A stretch of DNA of 64,000 nucleotides from Amphiura filiformis (lineage: Eukaryota; Echinodermata; Ophiuroidea; Amphilepidida; Amphiuridae): NCBI RefSeq assembly GCF_039555335.1, contig NC_092636.1, positions 527,501 to 591,500 of the forward strand, given 5' to 3'. Positions 1 to 10,854 of this stretch are shown in pieces (position 1 is the stretch's first letter; each line of letters begins with the position of its first letter). The position numbers and the translations under genes were made by a program. The notes below the pieces were generated by a model. That model was not told where the DNA came from. It was given only the letters and a program-made list of their open reading frames with translations, and searched no databases.

Positions 1-704
1 TACTGCCGGCCAGTCCATATGCAGGGCCCGTGATATTTTGTCACCAAAGTCAGTATTTAAGACGGACTTAGGTCTATTTCTGACTTTAACATATCAATCC
101 ATGCATGCTTTACCTGAAATTACGAGCCTGAAGTCTTATATCGAAGTGTCAGTGGACCATGTAACATTTTAAATTTTGCAAATTCAATTCGGGCCTTCTT
201 TGTTTATTGTTTAAGGCAATAATAGTGTAAAAATGATGCACCAAAAAACAATTTCCCAAATTTTCCATTTTTAAAACTAAATTTTTACACAATAGGCCTA
301 ATAATGTAAATACAGTCCCCATGCAAATGGCTTCAATTGGACCTTCATTTTGAAAAATGGACAAGTCTGTCTTTTTGCTTCTGCTTTGGACATCCACGTG
401 TTATGTTTAGAACAATTGTTTATATTATACAATAATGGTGAAATGGCTTCAATTGGGCCTTCATTGTCCAAAGGTTTCTCACCTCTATTGTTCCCCCCCC
501 CGGACGCTGGTTGTTCTGATATGTCAGATTTGTAGCCCTTTTTTTGTACTTTTTAGCCCATTTATGACCATTTTCGTCAAAGTTTTCCCCTTAAAAGGTG
601 TCTTTCCCCACTTTGTCCACTCTCTGAAAACGTGCTTGCTACACCACTGCCTCTGAGGGGCCTCAAAACCCTCTCAAAAACCCTCTCTTCCCCCACTTTT
701 CTGA
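1..704. other. AT-rich non-coding flank, no gene seen
   Basis: No long reading frame, RNA gene or clear mobile element is visible here. A 25-bp near-duplicate phrase (AAATGGCTTCAATTGG followed by ACCTTCATT or GCCTTCATT) occurs at 325-349 and again at 441-465, so a small local duplication is present. A C-run lies near 491-500. The short reading frames are not supported by codon pattern or family resemblance. Confidence 0.5.
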
Positions 705-835
705 TAGGGTCGACGTCCTTGCTGGTGCCACATGGGACGGATTCACCGGTCATTTATCGGACGTTGAACGATCGGACATAAGACGCCTGCAGGATTATTA
801 GCGGCCACAACGCATAGAGAGACGAACGAGAATCC

Positions 836-895
836 CCTCTCAGAAGTGAGAGGGACATACACAAGCGCACGATACTTACCTCCCACGACCTGATC
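836..895 (+). repeat. DIRS terminal-type repeat, one of three copies
   Basis: A block of about 60 bp containing the palindromic CCTCTCAGAAGTGAGAGGG and TTACCTCCCACGACCTGA. The same block stands in the same orientation at 8,219-8,279 and inverted at about 1,927-1,985. It belongs to the terminal repeat and complementary-region system of the two DIRS-like copies. Confidence 0.75.
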
Positions 896-1454
896 TATGC
901 ACAAAACGAAGTTTGGGACCACAAGAAACCCCCTGTACCACAGAAAAAGGTTTTGGCACCCCCGGAAGAACGGGGATGACAACGCCCAGGTGTTGGTGTC
1001 GCCCAACACTAACGAGATATCGCCCTCACCAACTACACGCTCACCAACACACGTTTCTTGCGACCCTCTACGTGCATGATGCAGTCATGTCTACAGTAGA
1101 ATTCATCTCGACCTTTGCAGGACTTAACACCATTAAAAGCTATTAAACCAAGATAACACTCATTGAAACAGCTCAACTGATTAAATCGGATCTTCTCTGG
1201 CTGTGCACATGTGACTGTTTTCATGTGCGATATCGCAATAAAGTTTGCGTATTATAGCTTCAGTTGGGTAACCGATTATAAAGGAAACGAAAGGAAACAA
1301 TGGTATGTGTACTTTTGTTCACGAAATGAGACAATGGCGTGCTTTTTGTAAACCAGCATTCTTGAAAATGAGCAACATAATGATTGTTGACTTAACACGG
1401 TTTGGAAATAATTTCTTCATATTTTTGGTGTTATCTGTCGTTTACATATCCTTC

Positions 1455-1761
1455 CTAAAACACAAAAGTACGACCCTCTCAAACACCTAAATTAGCTACA
1501 AATTTAGGACATGTTACAAAACTATATTGTCTTGAATTTTAGAAGAGTACTTTTAATATTGGCCGGTTATTTTTCACACAGCGACGTTAACTAGGCAATG
1601 TACTATTACCTATAACATTAACTAAAACACCAAAGTACGAATATTTCCAAACATCTTAATTAGCTAAAAATTTAGGACATGTTAAAAACTATATTTTCTA
1701 GAACTTTAGAAGAGTACTTTTAATATTGGCCGGTTATTTTTCACACAGCGACGTTAACTAG
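1455..1761. repeat. Tandem pair of 140-bp direct repeats
   Basis: Bases 1,455-1,594 and 1,622-1,761 are diverged copies of one another. Both start CTAAAACAC, share TTTAGGACATGTTA and TTTTAATATTGGCCGGTTAT, and end GCGACGTTAACTAG, with 27 bp between them. They lie inside the 1,076-1,868 stretch present in the minus-strand DIRS-like copy and absent from the plus-strand copy. Their origin is unknown. Confidence 0.8.
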
Positions 1762-4199
1762 TCATATCCCCATACTTTTAACGTAGGGCTATTTGTAGAG
1801 GTCACGCGTCAATGGGAAAGAGCACTGTGTATTGTGTATAGGAAAACGGACAGTAACTGCAGTATGACGGTGAGAACGTATGACTTTCTTGAGGGGTGGA
1901 ACGCATAAAACGCGGGAAGGGCTCAGGTCGTGGGAGGTAAGTATCGTGCGCTTGTGTATGTCCCTCTCACTTCTGAGAGGGAATACACTGCGCACCCTAC
2001 TTACCTCCCACGACCTGATCTATGCACAGAATACCACTGAGAGCAAGGAGGTGGAAAAAAGTCGTGAGAGGTAAGGAGGGCACACAGTGCAAACTCCGCT
2101 CAACCACAAAAAAACACCACCCAACCCAAGACTCACCTAACGTCCTCGATCCGATCCCTGGCGGCCTGCAAGCAGTGCTGAAGTACCTACAGCTGAACGA
2201 CTTGCGAGGACGTCCTTGAGGTAGGTCGACTGGAAGGTGTTGGGCTCTTCCAGCCTGCTGCGTCGAGCACCTCCCTCAGGGACGCCCCAGAGTGGAAAGC
2301 CCAAGATGCTGCTTGGGACCGAATGTCGTGACACCTGACCTGTGACTGTGACTGTGTCTGAGGACCCGTCATCCGTTCGTGATGTTTTTGGTGGGCGCAA
2401 CGGATGACGGAGGCAACCCAGTGGCTGATAGTGCTCCTAGCGGCCGGCCTAAATGGCCTGGCCGATGTAATGAAAAGCTGCCTGATGTCCCCCCTGATCT
2501 TCTCGGTACGCTTTAAGTACGATCTAAGGGCCCTAACGGGCCATGACGGTTTCACCGCCTGTCCCGCGACCAGGACCAGATCAGGGAGGAACACCGGGGA
2601 AGGGGTAAATGACATGGTCTGGTTCTTGGCAAAGAAAACGGTCCTAGGCAGGATGGAGACACCCCCGTTGGTAAAGCGTAGATGGTGCTCGTCGATCGAC
2701 AGAGCATGAATATCAGAACAACGCCGACCGCAGGCCACTGCCACTAAGAACACTGTCTTTAGTGTCAGGTCCTGCACCGGGTCCTGCAGCGAGAGATCCT
2801 CCATGGGCTCGAAGGATTCGGCTAGATATCGCGAACAGGTCTACATGCGGGCGATCTAACCTCTGGAAGGTGGAACGGCAGACTGCTGGATGAAGATGCC
2901 ACTCTACTGACGCTCCCCTCTGGCCAGGCGCGTGGATGACTGAAGCCCCCCTCGGGACAGTGAATCGGTCAGGGTGTTGTCTACCCCGGCCAGATGCTCC
3001 GCACGGAGGGAAATATCCCTCCGTTGACACCACAGGAGGAGGTGCAAAGGCTGGGACTTCTGGTGCCCCCCTCCCTGTTGATGTAGGACACAACTGTCAT
3101 GCTGTCGCATCTGACCAGGATGAACAGGCCGTGAATCCGTAGACCCAACTGGCGGAGGGCGAGGTAAATGGCCCACAGCTCGAGGAGATTGATGTGTCTC
3201 CGAGCTTGAGTCCTCGACCAACGCCCGGAGAGCCTGACGCCCTGAAAGTGGGCTCCCCACCCTGACTTGGATGCATCCGTGGTAAGGACGTGGGAAGGAC
3301 GGGGTTTCGGGAATGGAACGCCTATCTGAACACTCGGCTGACCTATCCACCAGGAGAGGCAGGGGAGGAGATGCCGAGGGACCGGAATCCTGAGGCTCAA
3401 AGGATGGCGCCACGCTCGATACCGTCCGAGGAAGTACAACTGTATCTTCCTCGTGCGTAGCCGGCAGCCTGGAACCAGATCTATGAGGCTGGCCATCAGC
3501 CCTAGAAGGCGAAGCCACGACCGAGCCTGGACCGATGCTGCCTGCCTGATCTGCAGAGCGCAGAGCCGAACGTCGGCGATCCTCGAGTCTGTAGGAGAAA
3601 CCCGGCCCCTGGCGAAGTCTATAGTCGCCCCTAGGAACTGAGGCGACTGAGATGGGGAGAGAAAAGACTTCTGGTGGTTTATGATAAACCCCAGGGACTC
3701 GACCAGCCTGCGGTACTCCCCAGGGCTGGCAGAGAGGGTTCTGATATCCCCGTTGGGGTTCATCGCGACCCCGTCAGTCATTCAGCGCCCTTCTCTGTCT
3801 CCCTGGGAGCTTTCCAACAACCCTCTTCGGTCGGTAACCCCTTGCAGAGCCAAGCCCTTTGGCCAGACACGTTCACCGTGGCCGACCAACAGGGTCGATC
3901 CTACTCTCTCTCGCGTTTGGTCCCAGGCCCCTCGTCGTTTCCTCCGCCAGTGAGTATGACCCAGTCTTTCCTTCCGTCAGGCTCACAGGCTCAGATTCCA
4001 CACCTTCCCCCGAGCTTAGCTGGTTCGACGTTTGCCGCAGAAACTCAAGGTTTCTCCTTACATTCGACCGCAGAGCGGTCAGGCCCAATCAGGAGCGATC
4101 TCGGTGGGGAGGGGTTCCTCAGCCCGATCCGGCTCCACCTGGACGGTACCAGTGGAGTTATGATCAGTGTCGAGGCTGGGGGGACCCTTATGCCCCCAG

Positions 4200-4329
4200 C
4201 ATACTTTCCTGCCGCTTGCCGCTGCGGCAAGCGGCAGGGCGTTTCAACCAATGACAAGCCTTGATTGTGTCCGTTTGTCTGCAATGCGCGTGCGCCACGC
4301 CGCTCAGCGGCAAGCGGCAGGGTAGTATG
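4200..4329. mobile_element. Small palindromic MITE-like element
   Basis: The 25-bp ends are inverted: CATACTTTCCTGCCGCTTGC at the left, and at the right a sequence whose reverse complement begins CATACTACCCTGCCGCTTGC. Next to the left end a further inverted copy creates a near-perfect hairpin at 4,208-4,238, with 15-bp arms around a single T. No protein is encoded and no target-site duplication is obvious. The small size and terminal inverted repeats suggest a non-autonomous DNA transposon, family unassigned. Confidence 0.6.
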
Positions 4330-4717
4330 AAACCAGCTTAATTCATTCCCAGCACCGACTCAAGGCTCCGAGGAGGACCAGTTGCGGGAGAGGCTCCTTA
4401 CTCCTAAAGTCTCGGCTCCCTTTTTCGCAGCCGTCCTATCGGACGCTAAGATGCGACTGGAGTTCGAGACGCCTCCGCAACTGGCTTCCGACTTAGGATA
4501 TGCGGCAAAGCCAGCTAAGCCCCCCAAGTCAATGCCCTTCATCCCCTTATCACGTGACATCAAGGCACTCACCGCGGCCGTACAGGATAAGGGTGAGGTA
4601 GACCGCCTCCCGTGGCTGGCACGGGCGTTCCCCCACGTTACAGATGATGTGGCGTTCTTAGAAACCCCCCTCTGTCCGGAGGCGGCCTATCGCCAGATGG
4701 AGCGGGATAAGGGGACC

Positions 4718-5200
4718 AACCCAGCAAACACAAAAACGTTTTCAAAACGTTTTAAATAAGTTATATTTTGGGTTTTGGTTTAGGTAAAGACGTTTTAATA
4801 ACATTAAAATGTCGGGTTATATAGAGGTCATGATAACGTTTTAAAACGTTTTGTATGAAAACACACTACAACAATATTTTTAAATGTTTTCAAAAAATGT
4901 TATTGTAAACTATTTTTGCAAACATTTTTGCCAAATATTGTGTCAATACTTAAATAACATTATGTTAACATATTTGAACCCAGCAAACACAGAAATGTTC
5001 TTAAAATGTTTTTTTTTCAAAACCTTTTAATAACATTTAAATGTCGGGTTATATAAAGGTCATGAAAACGTTTTTAAAACGTTAATGAAAATATTTTGGG
5101 CAAACATTTTTCGCAAAATATTTTTTCAACCCCAAAATAACATTTTGTTTAGAATGTTTTATATAAGTTTTCAAGAATGATTTTGGAATGTTATTGCTGG
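4718..5200. mobile_element. AT-rich dimeric repeat inserted in the DIRS-like gag region
   Basis: Two tandem monomers start AACCCAGCAAACACA at 4,718 and again at 4,977. Both contain AATGTCGGGTTATATA and AAGGTCATGA or GAGGTCATGA, and many AACGTTTT/AAAACGTT words that can fold back. The outer ends CCAGCAA (left) and TTGCTGG (right, ending at 5,200) are inverted repeats, so it looks like a non-autonomous DNA element. It separates GC-rich coding sequence of the DIRS-like element on either side. Confidence 0.65.
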
Positions 5201-6325
5201 ACAAGGAAAGGTCCTTGTCTCCTGAGGCGACACTGAGGGCAGTCCATGTGCTGGCTGACCTCAATCATCTTTCGGCAGAGCATTTCGCTCGGATTTCAAC
5301 TCGGTCTGTCCTGGCGCGCCGAGCCTTGGTCGCCCAGGCGCTCAACTTCTCGGATAAAAGAGAGTTGAGGTCTGCTCCGTTTGGTACCGATCTATTCGGT
5401 GGGGCCTTTCCCAGGCTGGCCGAGGATGAACGTACCAGACGGAAGGCGGCTAAGGAGGCCAGCCAACCAAAGGCATCGGCCACATCAGCGCCCAAGCGGT
5501 TTCGGCCCAAAGGTCAGACAGCCAACCCGACCTACATCCGGGTGCCTCAGCAGCAGCAGCAGCTGGTTGCTCAGCAATTTCGAGTCACCCCGTCACCGCT
5601 GGATCCCTTACAGCGGGAGGCCTTGGTAGGGGAGATCGAAGCTCTCCTAACAAAGAGAGCCATCAGGCCTCTCCCCAGGGCCTTCCTTACAGGCCACTAC
5701 TCCACGTTCTTCCTTACCACAAAGAAATCCGGGGAGTGGCGCCCAATCCTCAACTTGAAGCCCCTGAATGCCTACATCAAGGCCCCACGTTTCCGGATGG
5801 AGACGCTGCGGGCGGTTTTATCTGTCCTTCAGCCAGGCTGGTGGGGAGTCACCCTAGATCTGAAAGATGCATACCCCCACGTACCAATCTGCGAGTCAGA
5901 CCAGAAATGGCTTCGCTTCGTGTTCGACGGTACCGCCTTTTGGTTCCGGGTCCTCCCGTTTGGCCTCTCCACGGCTCCCCGGACATTCACTCGACTGGTC
6001 AAGTCGGTGGCAGAGTTTCTCCGGAGGAAGGGGATCACGATCTTCGTCTAGCTAGACGACTGGTTGTTGGTAGCCCCCTCTCCGCAGTGTCTGCGCCAGG
6101 ATGTTCGGGAGGTGTGCTGCCTGGTCGAGTCGCTGGGGTTTATCATAAACCACCAGAAGTCTTTTCTCTCCCCATCTCAGTCGCCTCAGTTCCTGGGGGC
6201 GACTATAGACTTCGCCAGGGGCCGGGTTTCTCCTATAGACTCGAGGATCGCCGACGTTCGGCTCTGCGCTCTGCAGATCAGGCAGGCAGCATCGGTCCAG
6301 GCTCGGTCGTGGCTTCGCCTTCTAA

Positions 6326-6704
6326 AAAAAAAGCGCAGTGATTTATAGTGCGCTACGCACAGGCACAACGCCTAGACGTTGATCCACAAGCCTCAGCACA
6401 CTTTACAGGGTGTCGCTGACCACTACGGCCCACATCATTCCATATACCATTAAACAACAAATCAGGGACTTTGCTGATTCAAGAGCGCACACCCTAGACA
6501 TTCCACAAATAACCATCGCAACCAGGATCAGCTCCCCGGGTTTCGTACGGGTTACGAGACAAATTAGCAGTAAGTTCCTTGTCCAGGGGAATTTCAAGCT
6601 AACTCAATTATTTTCCACGAGAGCGTACTAGTCACCACCAGGGTTCGAACCCGCAACCTCTCGCACCATATTCGAACGCCTTATCGACTGAGGTCAAGAC
6701 CCCC
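6326..6704 (-). mobile_element. tRNA-derived SINE on the minus strand, inside the DIRS-like element
   Basis: Read on the minus strand, the head at 6,704-6,631 resembles a tRNA. It has an A-box-like CTCAGTCGATAAGGC and a perfect B box GGGTTCGAACCC. An unrelated body of about 250 bp follows, with a tail TGTGCGTAGCGCACTATAAA followed by TCACTGCGC, then a run of nine T at 6,318-6,326. This is the layout of a Pol III SINE with a LINE-type 3' tail. It lies between the reverse transcriptase and recombinase parts of the plus-strand DIRS-like copy and must be the younger insertion. A clear target-site duplication is not visible. Confidence 0.7.
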
Positions 6705-8509
6705 AGGCGATAAGCAGAGACGCCATGCGGGAGAGCTGGGAGGGCGTATTCGGTTACGCCTTCCCTCCCATTGCTCTGATCCCTCGGGTGCTGGAGAAGG
6801 TAGCCCGCTCTCCAGGCTGTATTCTCCTTCTAGTCGCTCCTCTCTGGCCCAAGCAGTGGTGGTTCCCCGCCTCCTGGACCTCCTAGTGGGGGAGCCAGTC
6901 AGCCTTCCTCGCCGTGAGGATCTTCTGTCCGTTCCACCACGCCAGCAGGTTCAGATGGGAGTGATCAACAACCTCCATCTGTCTGTCTGGCGTATTTCTG
7001 CCAGTCCTACCAGGCGGCGGGACTTTCTGAGTCGGCTGCCGCGCTCGCTGCAAAGGCAAGGCGACAGTCGACTCGACAGACTTATGATTCGCGACTTCGC
7101 CGGTTCTACAGGTGGTGTGCCGGTCGAGAAATCGACCCCCATTTTGCCCCTGTAGGCGAAGTCGCGGACTTCCTTACAGACGTTTTCAACGGCGGCTGTA
7201 TGCCTCGGACCGCCCAAGCTTACAGGACGGCCATAGCAGCGGTCCATCATGGCTTTGGGGGAGGCATGACTGTCTCCTCTAGTCCAGCCCTCTCCGCCCT
7301 CATTAAGGGCATGTTCTCGGAGTGGCCCCCAGCCCGCTCCCTGGTTCCGGAATGGGACCTCCCGTTGGTGTTGCGATATCTAGCCGATACCTTCGAGCCC
7401 ATGGAGGATCTCTCGCTGCAGGACCTGACACTAAAAACAGTGTTCTTAGTGGCAGTGACCTGCGGTCGGCGTTGTTCTGATATTCATGCTCTGTCGATCG
7501 ACGTGCACCATCTACGCTTCACCAACGGGGGTGTCTCCATCCTGCCTAGGACCGTTTTCTTTGCCAAGAACCAGACCATGTCATTTACCCCTTCCCCGGT
7601 GTTCCTCCCTGATCTGGTCCTGGTCGCGGGACAGGCGGAGAAACCGCCATGCCCCGTTAGGGCCCTTAGATCGTACTTAAAGCGTACCGAGAAGATTAGG
7701 GTGGACATCAGGCAGCTTTTCATTACATCGGCCAGGCCATTTAGGCCGGCCGCTAGGAGCACTATCAGCCACTGGGTTGCCTCCGTCATCCGTTGCGCCA
7801 ACCAAAAACATCACGAACGGATGACGGGTCCTCAGACACAGTCACAGTCACAGGTCAGGTGTCACGACATTCGGTCCCAAGCAGCATCTTAGGCTTTCCA
7901 CTCTGGGGCGTCCCTGAGGGAGGTGCTCGACGCAGCAGGCTGGAAGAGCCCCACCACCTTCCAGTCGACCTACCTCAAGAACGTCCTCGCAAGTCGTTCA
8001 GCTGTAGGTACTTCAGCACTGCTTGCAGGCCGCCAGGGATCGGATCGAGGACGTTAGGTGAGTCTTGGGTTGGGTGGTTTTTTGTTGTGGTTGAGCGGAG
8101 TTTGCATGCACTGTGTGCCCTCCTTACCTCTCACGACTTTCTTCCACCTCCTTGCTCTCAGTGGTATTCTGTGCATAGATCAGGTCGTGGGAGGTAAGTA
8201 GAGGGTGCGCAGTGTATTCCCCTCTCAGAAGTGAGAGGGACATACACAAGCGCACGATACTTACCTCCCACGACCTGAGCCCGCGTTTTATGCGTTCCAC
8301 CCCTCAAGAAAGTCATACGTTCTCACACGTAGAGGGTCGCAAGAAACGTGTGTTGGTGAGGGCGATATCTCGTTAGTGTTGGGCGACACCAACACCTGGG
8401 CGTTGTCATCCCCGTTCTTCCGAGGGTGTCAAAACCTTTTTCTGTGGTACAGGGGTTTCTTGTGGTCCCAAACTTCGTTTTGTGCATAGATCAGGTCGTG
8501 AGTATCGTC

Positions 8510-8564
8510 CCGGAGTTAAGCAACGTCGGGCCCGGTTAGTACTTGGATGGGAGACCGCCTGGGA
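8510..8564 (+). pseudogene. 5S rRNA fragment fused to the DIRS-like end and cut by the gap
   Basis: Matches nt 46-100 of the 5S gene found at 15,009, with one visible difference near its left edge, and stops at the start of the run of N. Immediately left is DIRS-like terminal sequence (AGGTCGTG, AGTATCGT). Either the element is joined to a 5S unit in the genome or the join is an assembly product. Confidence 0.85.
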
Positions 8565-8764
8565 NNNNNNNNNNNNNNNNNNNNNNNNNNNNNNNNNNNN
8601 NNNNNNNNNNNNNNNNNNNNNNNNNNNNNNNNNNNNNNNNNNNNNNNNNNNNNNNNNNNNNNNNNNNNNNNNNNNNNNNNNNNNNNNNNNNNNNNNNNNN
8701 NNNNNNNNNNNNNNNNNNNNNNNNNNNNNNNNNNNNNNNNNNNNNNNNNNNNNNNNNNNNNNNN
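8565..8764. other. Assembly gap, 200 N
   Basis: Exactly 200 undetermined bases, a typical placeholder for a gap of unknown size. Order and distance between the DIRS-like region and the sequence to the right are therefore uncertain. Confidence 0.98.
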
Positions 8765-10160
8765 GTAACCTCATTAATATACACAAGTACATTAATATTC
8801 AACAGAGATATAGAAATTACATGAATATTATATTAATGAGGTAATGTAGACCAATGAGGTCATTAATAGTCATGTGACCTCATTAGTATTCATGATCTCA
8901 TTAATATTGCTGTTACCTAATTAAAATCCAAGTCATTAATATTCATCAATTAATAAACATCCCTGTTACCTCATTAATATACACAAGTACATTAATATTC
9001 AACAGATATGTAAACATTACATAAATATTAATGAGGTCATGAATACCAATGAGGTCATGAATACCAATGAGGTCATTAATAGTCATATGACCTCATTAGT
9101 ATTCATGATCTCATTAACATTGCTGTTACCTAATTAAAATCCAAGTCATTAATATTCATCACTTAATAAACATTCCTGTAACCTCATTAATAAACACAAG
9201 CACATTAATATTCAACAGATATGTAGAAATTACATGAATATTAATGAGGTCATGAATACCAATGAGGTTATTTATAGTCATGTGATAGTAATAGAAAATT
9301 ACATAATTACTGTCTTCAGTAGATAGCAATAATAAGTTACAAGTCATTAATATTCATGAATTAATAAACATTCATGTAACCTCATTAATATACACAAGTA
9401 CATTAATATTCAACAGATATGGAATAATAAATTATAATTGCTGTCATTACCAAAGGATATTTATACTAAATTCATAATTACTGTCTCTCAGTATTGCTGA
9501 TAGCTAATAATAATACAAGTCATTAATATTCATGAATTAATAAACATTCATGTAACCTCATTAATATACACAAGTACATTAATATTCAACAGATATGTAG
9601 AATTACATGAATATTAATGAGGTCAAGAATACCAATGAGGACATTAATAGTCATGTGACCTCATTAGTATTCATGATCTCATTAATATCTTGCTTGTATT
9701 TATTGTGGCATTACTTTTACAGTTACTGGAACTATCTTGTATTCCCCTGTACATGGTGCACATGCAAATCATTAATAAACCGAGAACTAGAGATGGATTT
9801 GAACCATCCAATCTCAATGTTGAGATTGCTACCAGAGTCTAGATTTTTGGTGTACTATACCTTTGCATGTTATCCATGTTAAGTTTTAAAAGAAAATTTC
9901 ATGTAACCTCATTAAAAGTACACAAGTACATTAATATTCTGCAGATATGTAGAAATTACATGAATATTAATGAGGTCATGAATACCAATGAAGTCATTAA
10001 TAGTCATGTGACCTCATTAGTACTCATGACCTCATTAATATTGATGTTGCTTTATTAATATTCATGCAATTAATAATCTTGAATGCATTAATAATAATGA
10101 ATTAATAAACATTCCTGTAATTAATGCAAGGACATTAATATTCATGAGTTACATGTAAAA
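8765..10160. repeat. AT-rich minisatellite of about 200-bp units rich in ATTAAT
   Basis: Units begin with GTAACCTCATTAATATACAC or close variants at 8,765, 8,965, 9,178, 9,376, 9,552 and 9,903, giving spacings of 200, 213, 198, 176 and 351 bp. The long last interval contains an inserted dispersed repeat (9,687-9,891). Inside units, TTAATGAGGTCA and TGACCTCATTA occur in both orientations, so each unit is also internally palindromic. No coding potential is visible. The array touches the assembly gap, so its true left limit is unknown. Confidence 0.85.
9687..9891 (-). mobile_element. SINE-like dispersed repeat, copy 1
   Basis: About 205 bp, nearly identical to 10,642-10,843. On the minus strand it carries GGTTCAAATCC (9,795-9,805), which fits a Pol III B box; an A box is not convincing. 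It interrupts the ATTAAT minisatellite, so it was probably mobile. Strand is assigned from the B-box orientation. Confidence 0.5.
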
Positions 10161-10349
10161 CAATACTATAAAACTGTAAAACCACAGCATTCAGTTGGTA
10201 TCAAGCATCAAAATGCTTTGCTTGAGTTACCTACACTCTATTTTTGGAAGCATTTTTCCTCCTCAGCAGCTCCTCATCAACTTCATGCTTGAAGTGCTCG
10301 TAATCGGTGACCGCATTGTAATAGGACAGAATGTAAATATCTTCTGTGT

Positions 10350-10580
10350 GCTGCAATCAATCACAAATCAATTGATAATCAATCAAATCAATAATCATCA
10401 TCAACCACCAAATCAATAATGAATCAAACAATCAATAACAATATCCAATCAATTGATAACAAATTAATAATTAATAATCAATCAATCACTGACCAATCAG
10501 TCAAACAGATCAATCACCAACCTATCAGACAATCATCAATGAGTCACCAATCAATCACAAATTAATCAATACATCATTCG
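10350..10580. repeat. Degenerate ATCA-type simple repeat
   Basis: A stretch dominated by AATCAATCA, ATCAATAA and ATCACCAA words with no reading frame. It looks like an old tetranucleotide microsatellite. The preceding 10,160-10,350 shows no recognisable feature. Confidence 0.75.
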
Positions 10581-10641
10581 CTCATTCTCATCCCACTCCC
10601 AGATATATATAGTAACATACGATTCAGCACACCACATATTT

Positions 10642-10843
10642 ATCTTGCTTGTATTTATTGTGGTGTTAATTTTACAGTGACTTGAACTATCTTGTATTCC
10701 CCTGTACATGGTGCATATGCAAATCATTAATAAACCGAGAACTAGAGATGGATTTGAACCATCCAATCTCAATGTTGAGATTGCTACCCGAGTCTAGATT
10801 TTTGGAGTACTATATTTGCATGTTATCCATGTTATTTTAAAAA
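10642..10843 (-). mobile_element. SINE-like dispersed repeat, copy 2
   Basis: Second copy of the repeat at 9,687-9,891, sharing TATCTTGCTTGTATTTATTG at its left and the minus-strand GGTTCAAATCC in its middle. It abuts the possible transposase-like exon on its right. Confidence 0.5.
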
Positions 10844-10854
10844 CAATACATGAA

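Larger units (their letters stand above)
705..3786 (-). mobile_element. DIRS-like tyrosine-recombinase retroelement, minus-strand copy, broken
   Basis: Read on the minus strand, this holds the parts of a DIRS-order retroelement. The tail of a reverse transcriptase lies at about 3,500-3,781. An RNase H follows at about 2,980-3,500 (TTDASKSGWGAHFQG, then NLLELWAIYLALRQL). A tyrosine recombinase lies at about 2,187-2,830 (CGRRCSDIHAL, then RCHDIRSQAASWAFHSGAS). The terminal region contains inverted repeats that reappear in the plus-strand copy: 890-1,075 is the reverse complement of about 8,326-8,500, and about 1,868-2,180 of about 8,030-8,325. Such inverted termini and an internal complementary region are typical of DIRS elements. 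Sequence at 1,076-1,868 has no counterpart in the other copy. The element is incomplete and broken, with several disabling changes; it is a fossil. Outer limits are approximate. Confidence 0.85.
3787..8509 (+). mobile_element. DIRS-like tyrosine-recombinase retroelement, plus-strand copy, broken
   Basis: This is a second copy of the same family, head to head with the minus-strand one. The parts in order are: a gag-like region at about 4,382-4,717 and 5,201-5,550 (with 3,787-4,199 perhaps its leading part), reverse transcriptase at about 5,580-6,325 (WRPILNLKPLNAYI, VTLDLKDAYPHVPI, VLPFGLSTAPRTF), tyrosine recombinase at about 6,860-7,990 (CGRRCSDIHALSID, RCHDIRSQAAS), and the terminal inverted-repeat region at about 8,030-8,509. 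Three other repeats have inserted at 4,200-4,329, 4,718-5,200 and 6,326-6,704. The element is broken by these insertions and by a few further changes. The recombinase region is very similar to that of the minus copy, so the two are relatively young relatives. The right end passes directly into 5S rDNA sequence. Confidence 0.85.

Noticed and set aside
6631-6704. A functional tRNA gene on the minus strand
   Set aside because: A and B boxes are good, but the acceptor arms do not pair well and the sequence continues into a SINE body and tail. It is the head of a SINE.
8406-8844. Reading frames spanning the run of N
   Set aside because: They consist mostly of undetermined residues and carry no information.
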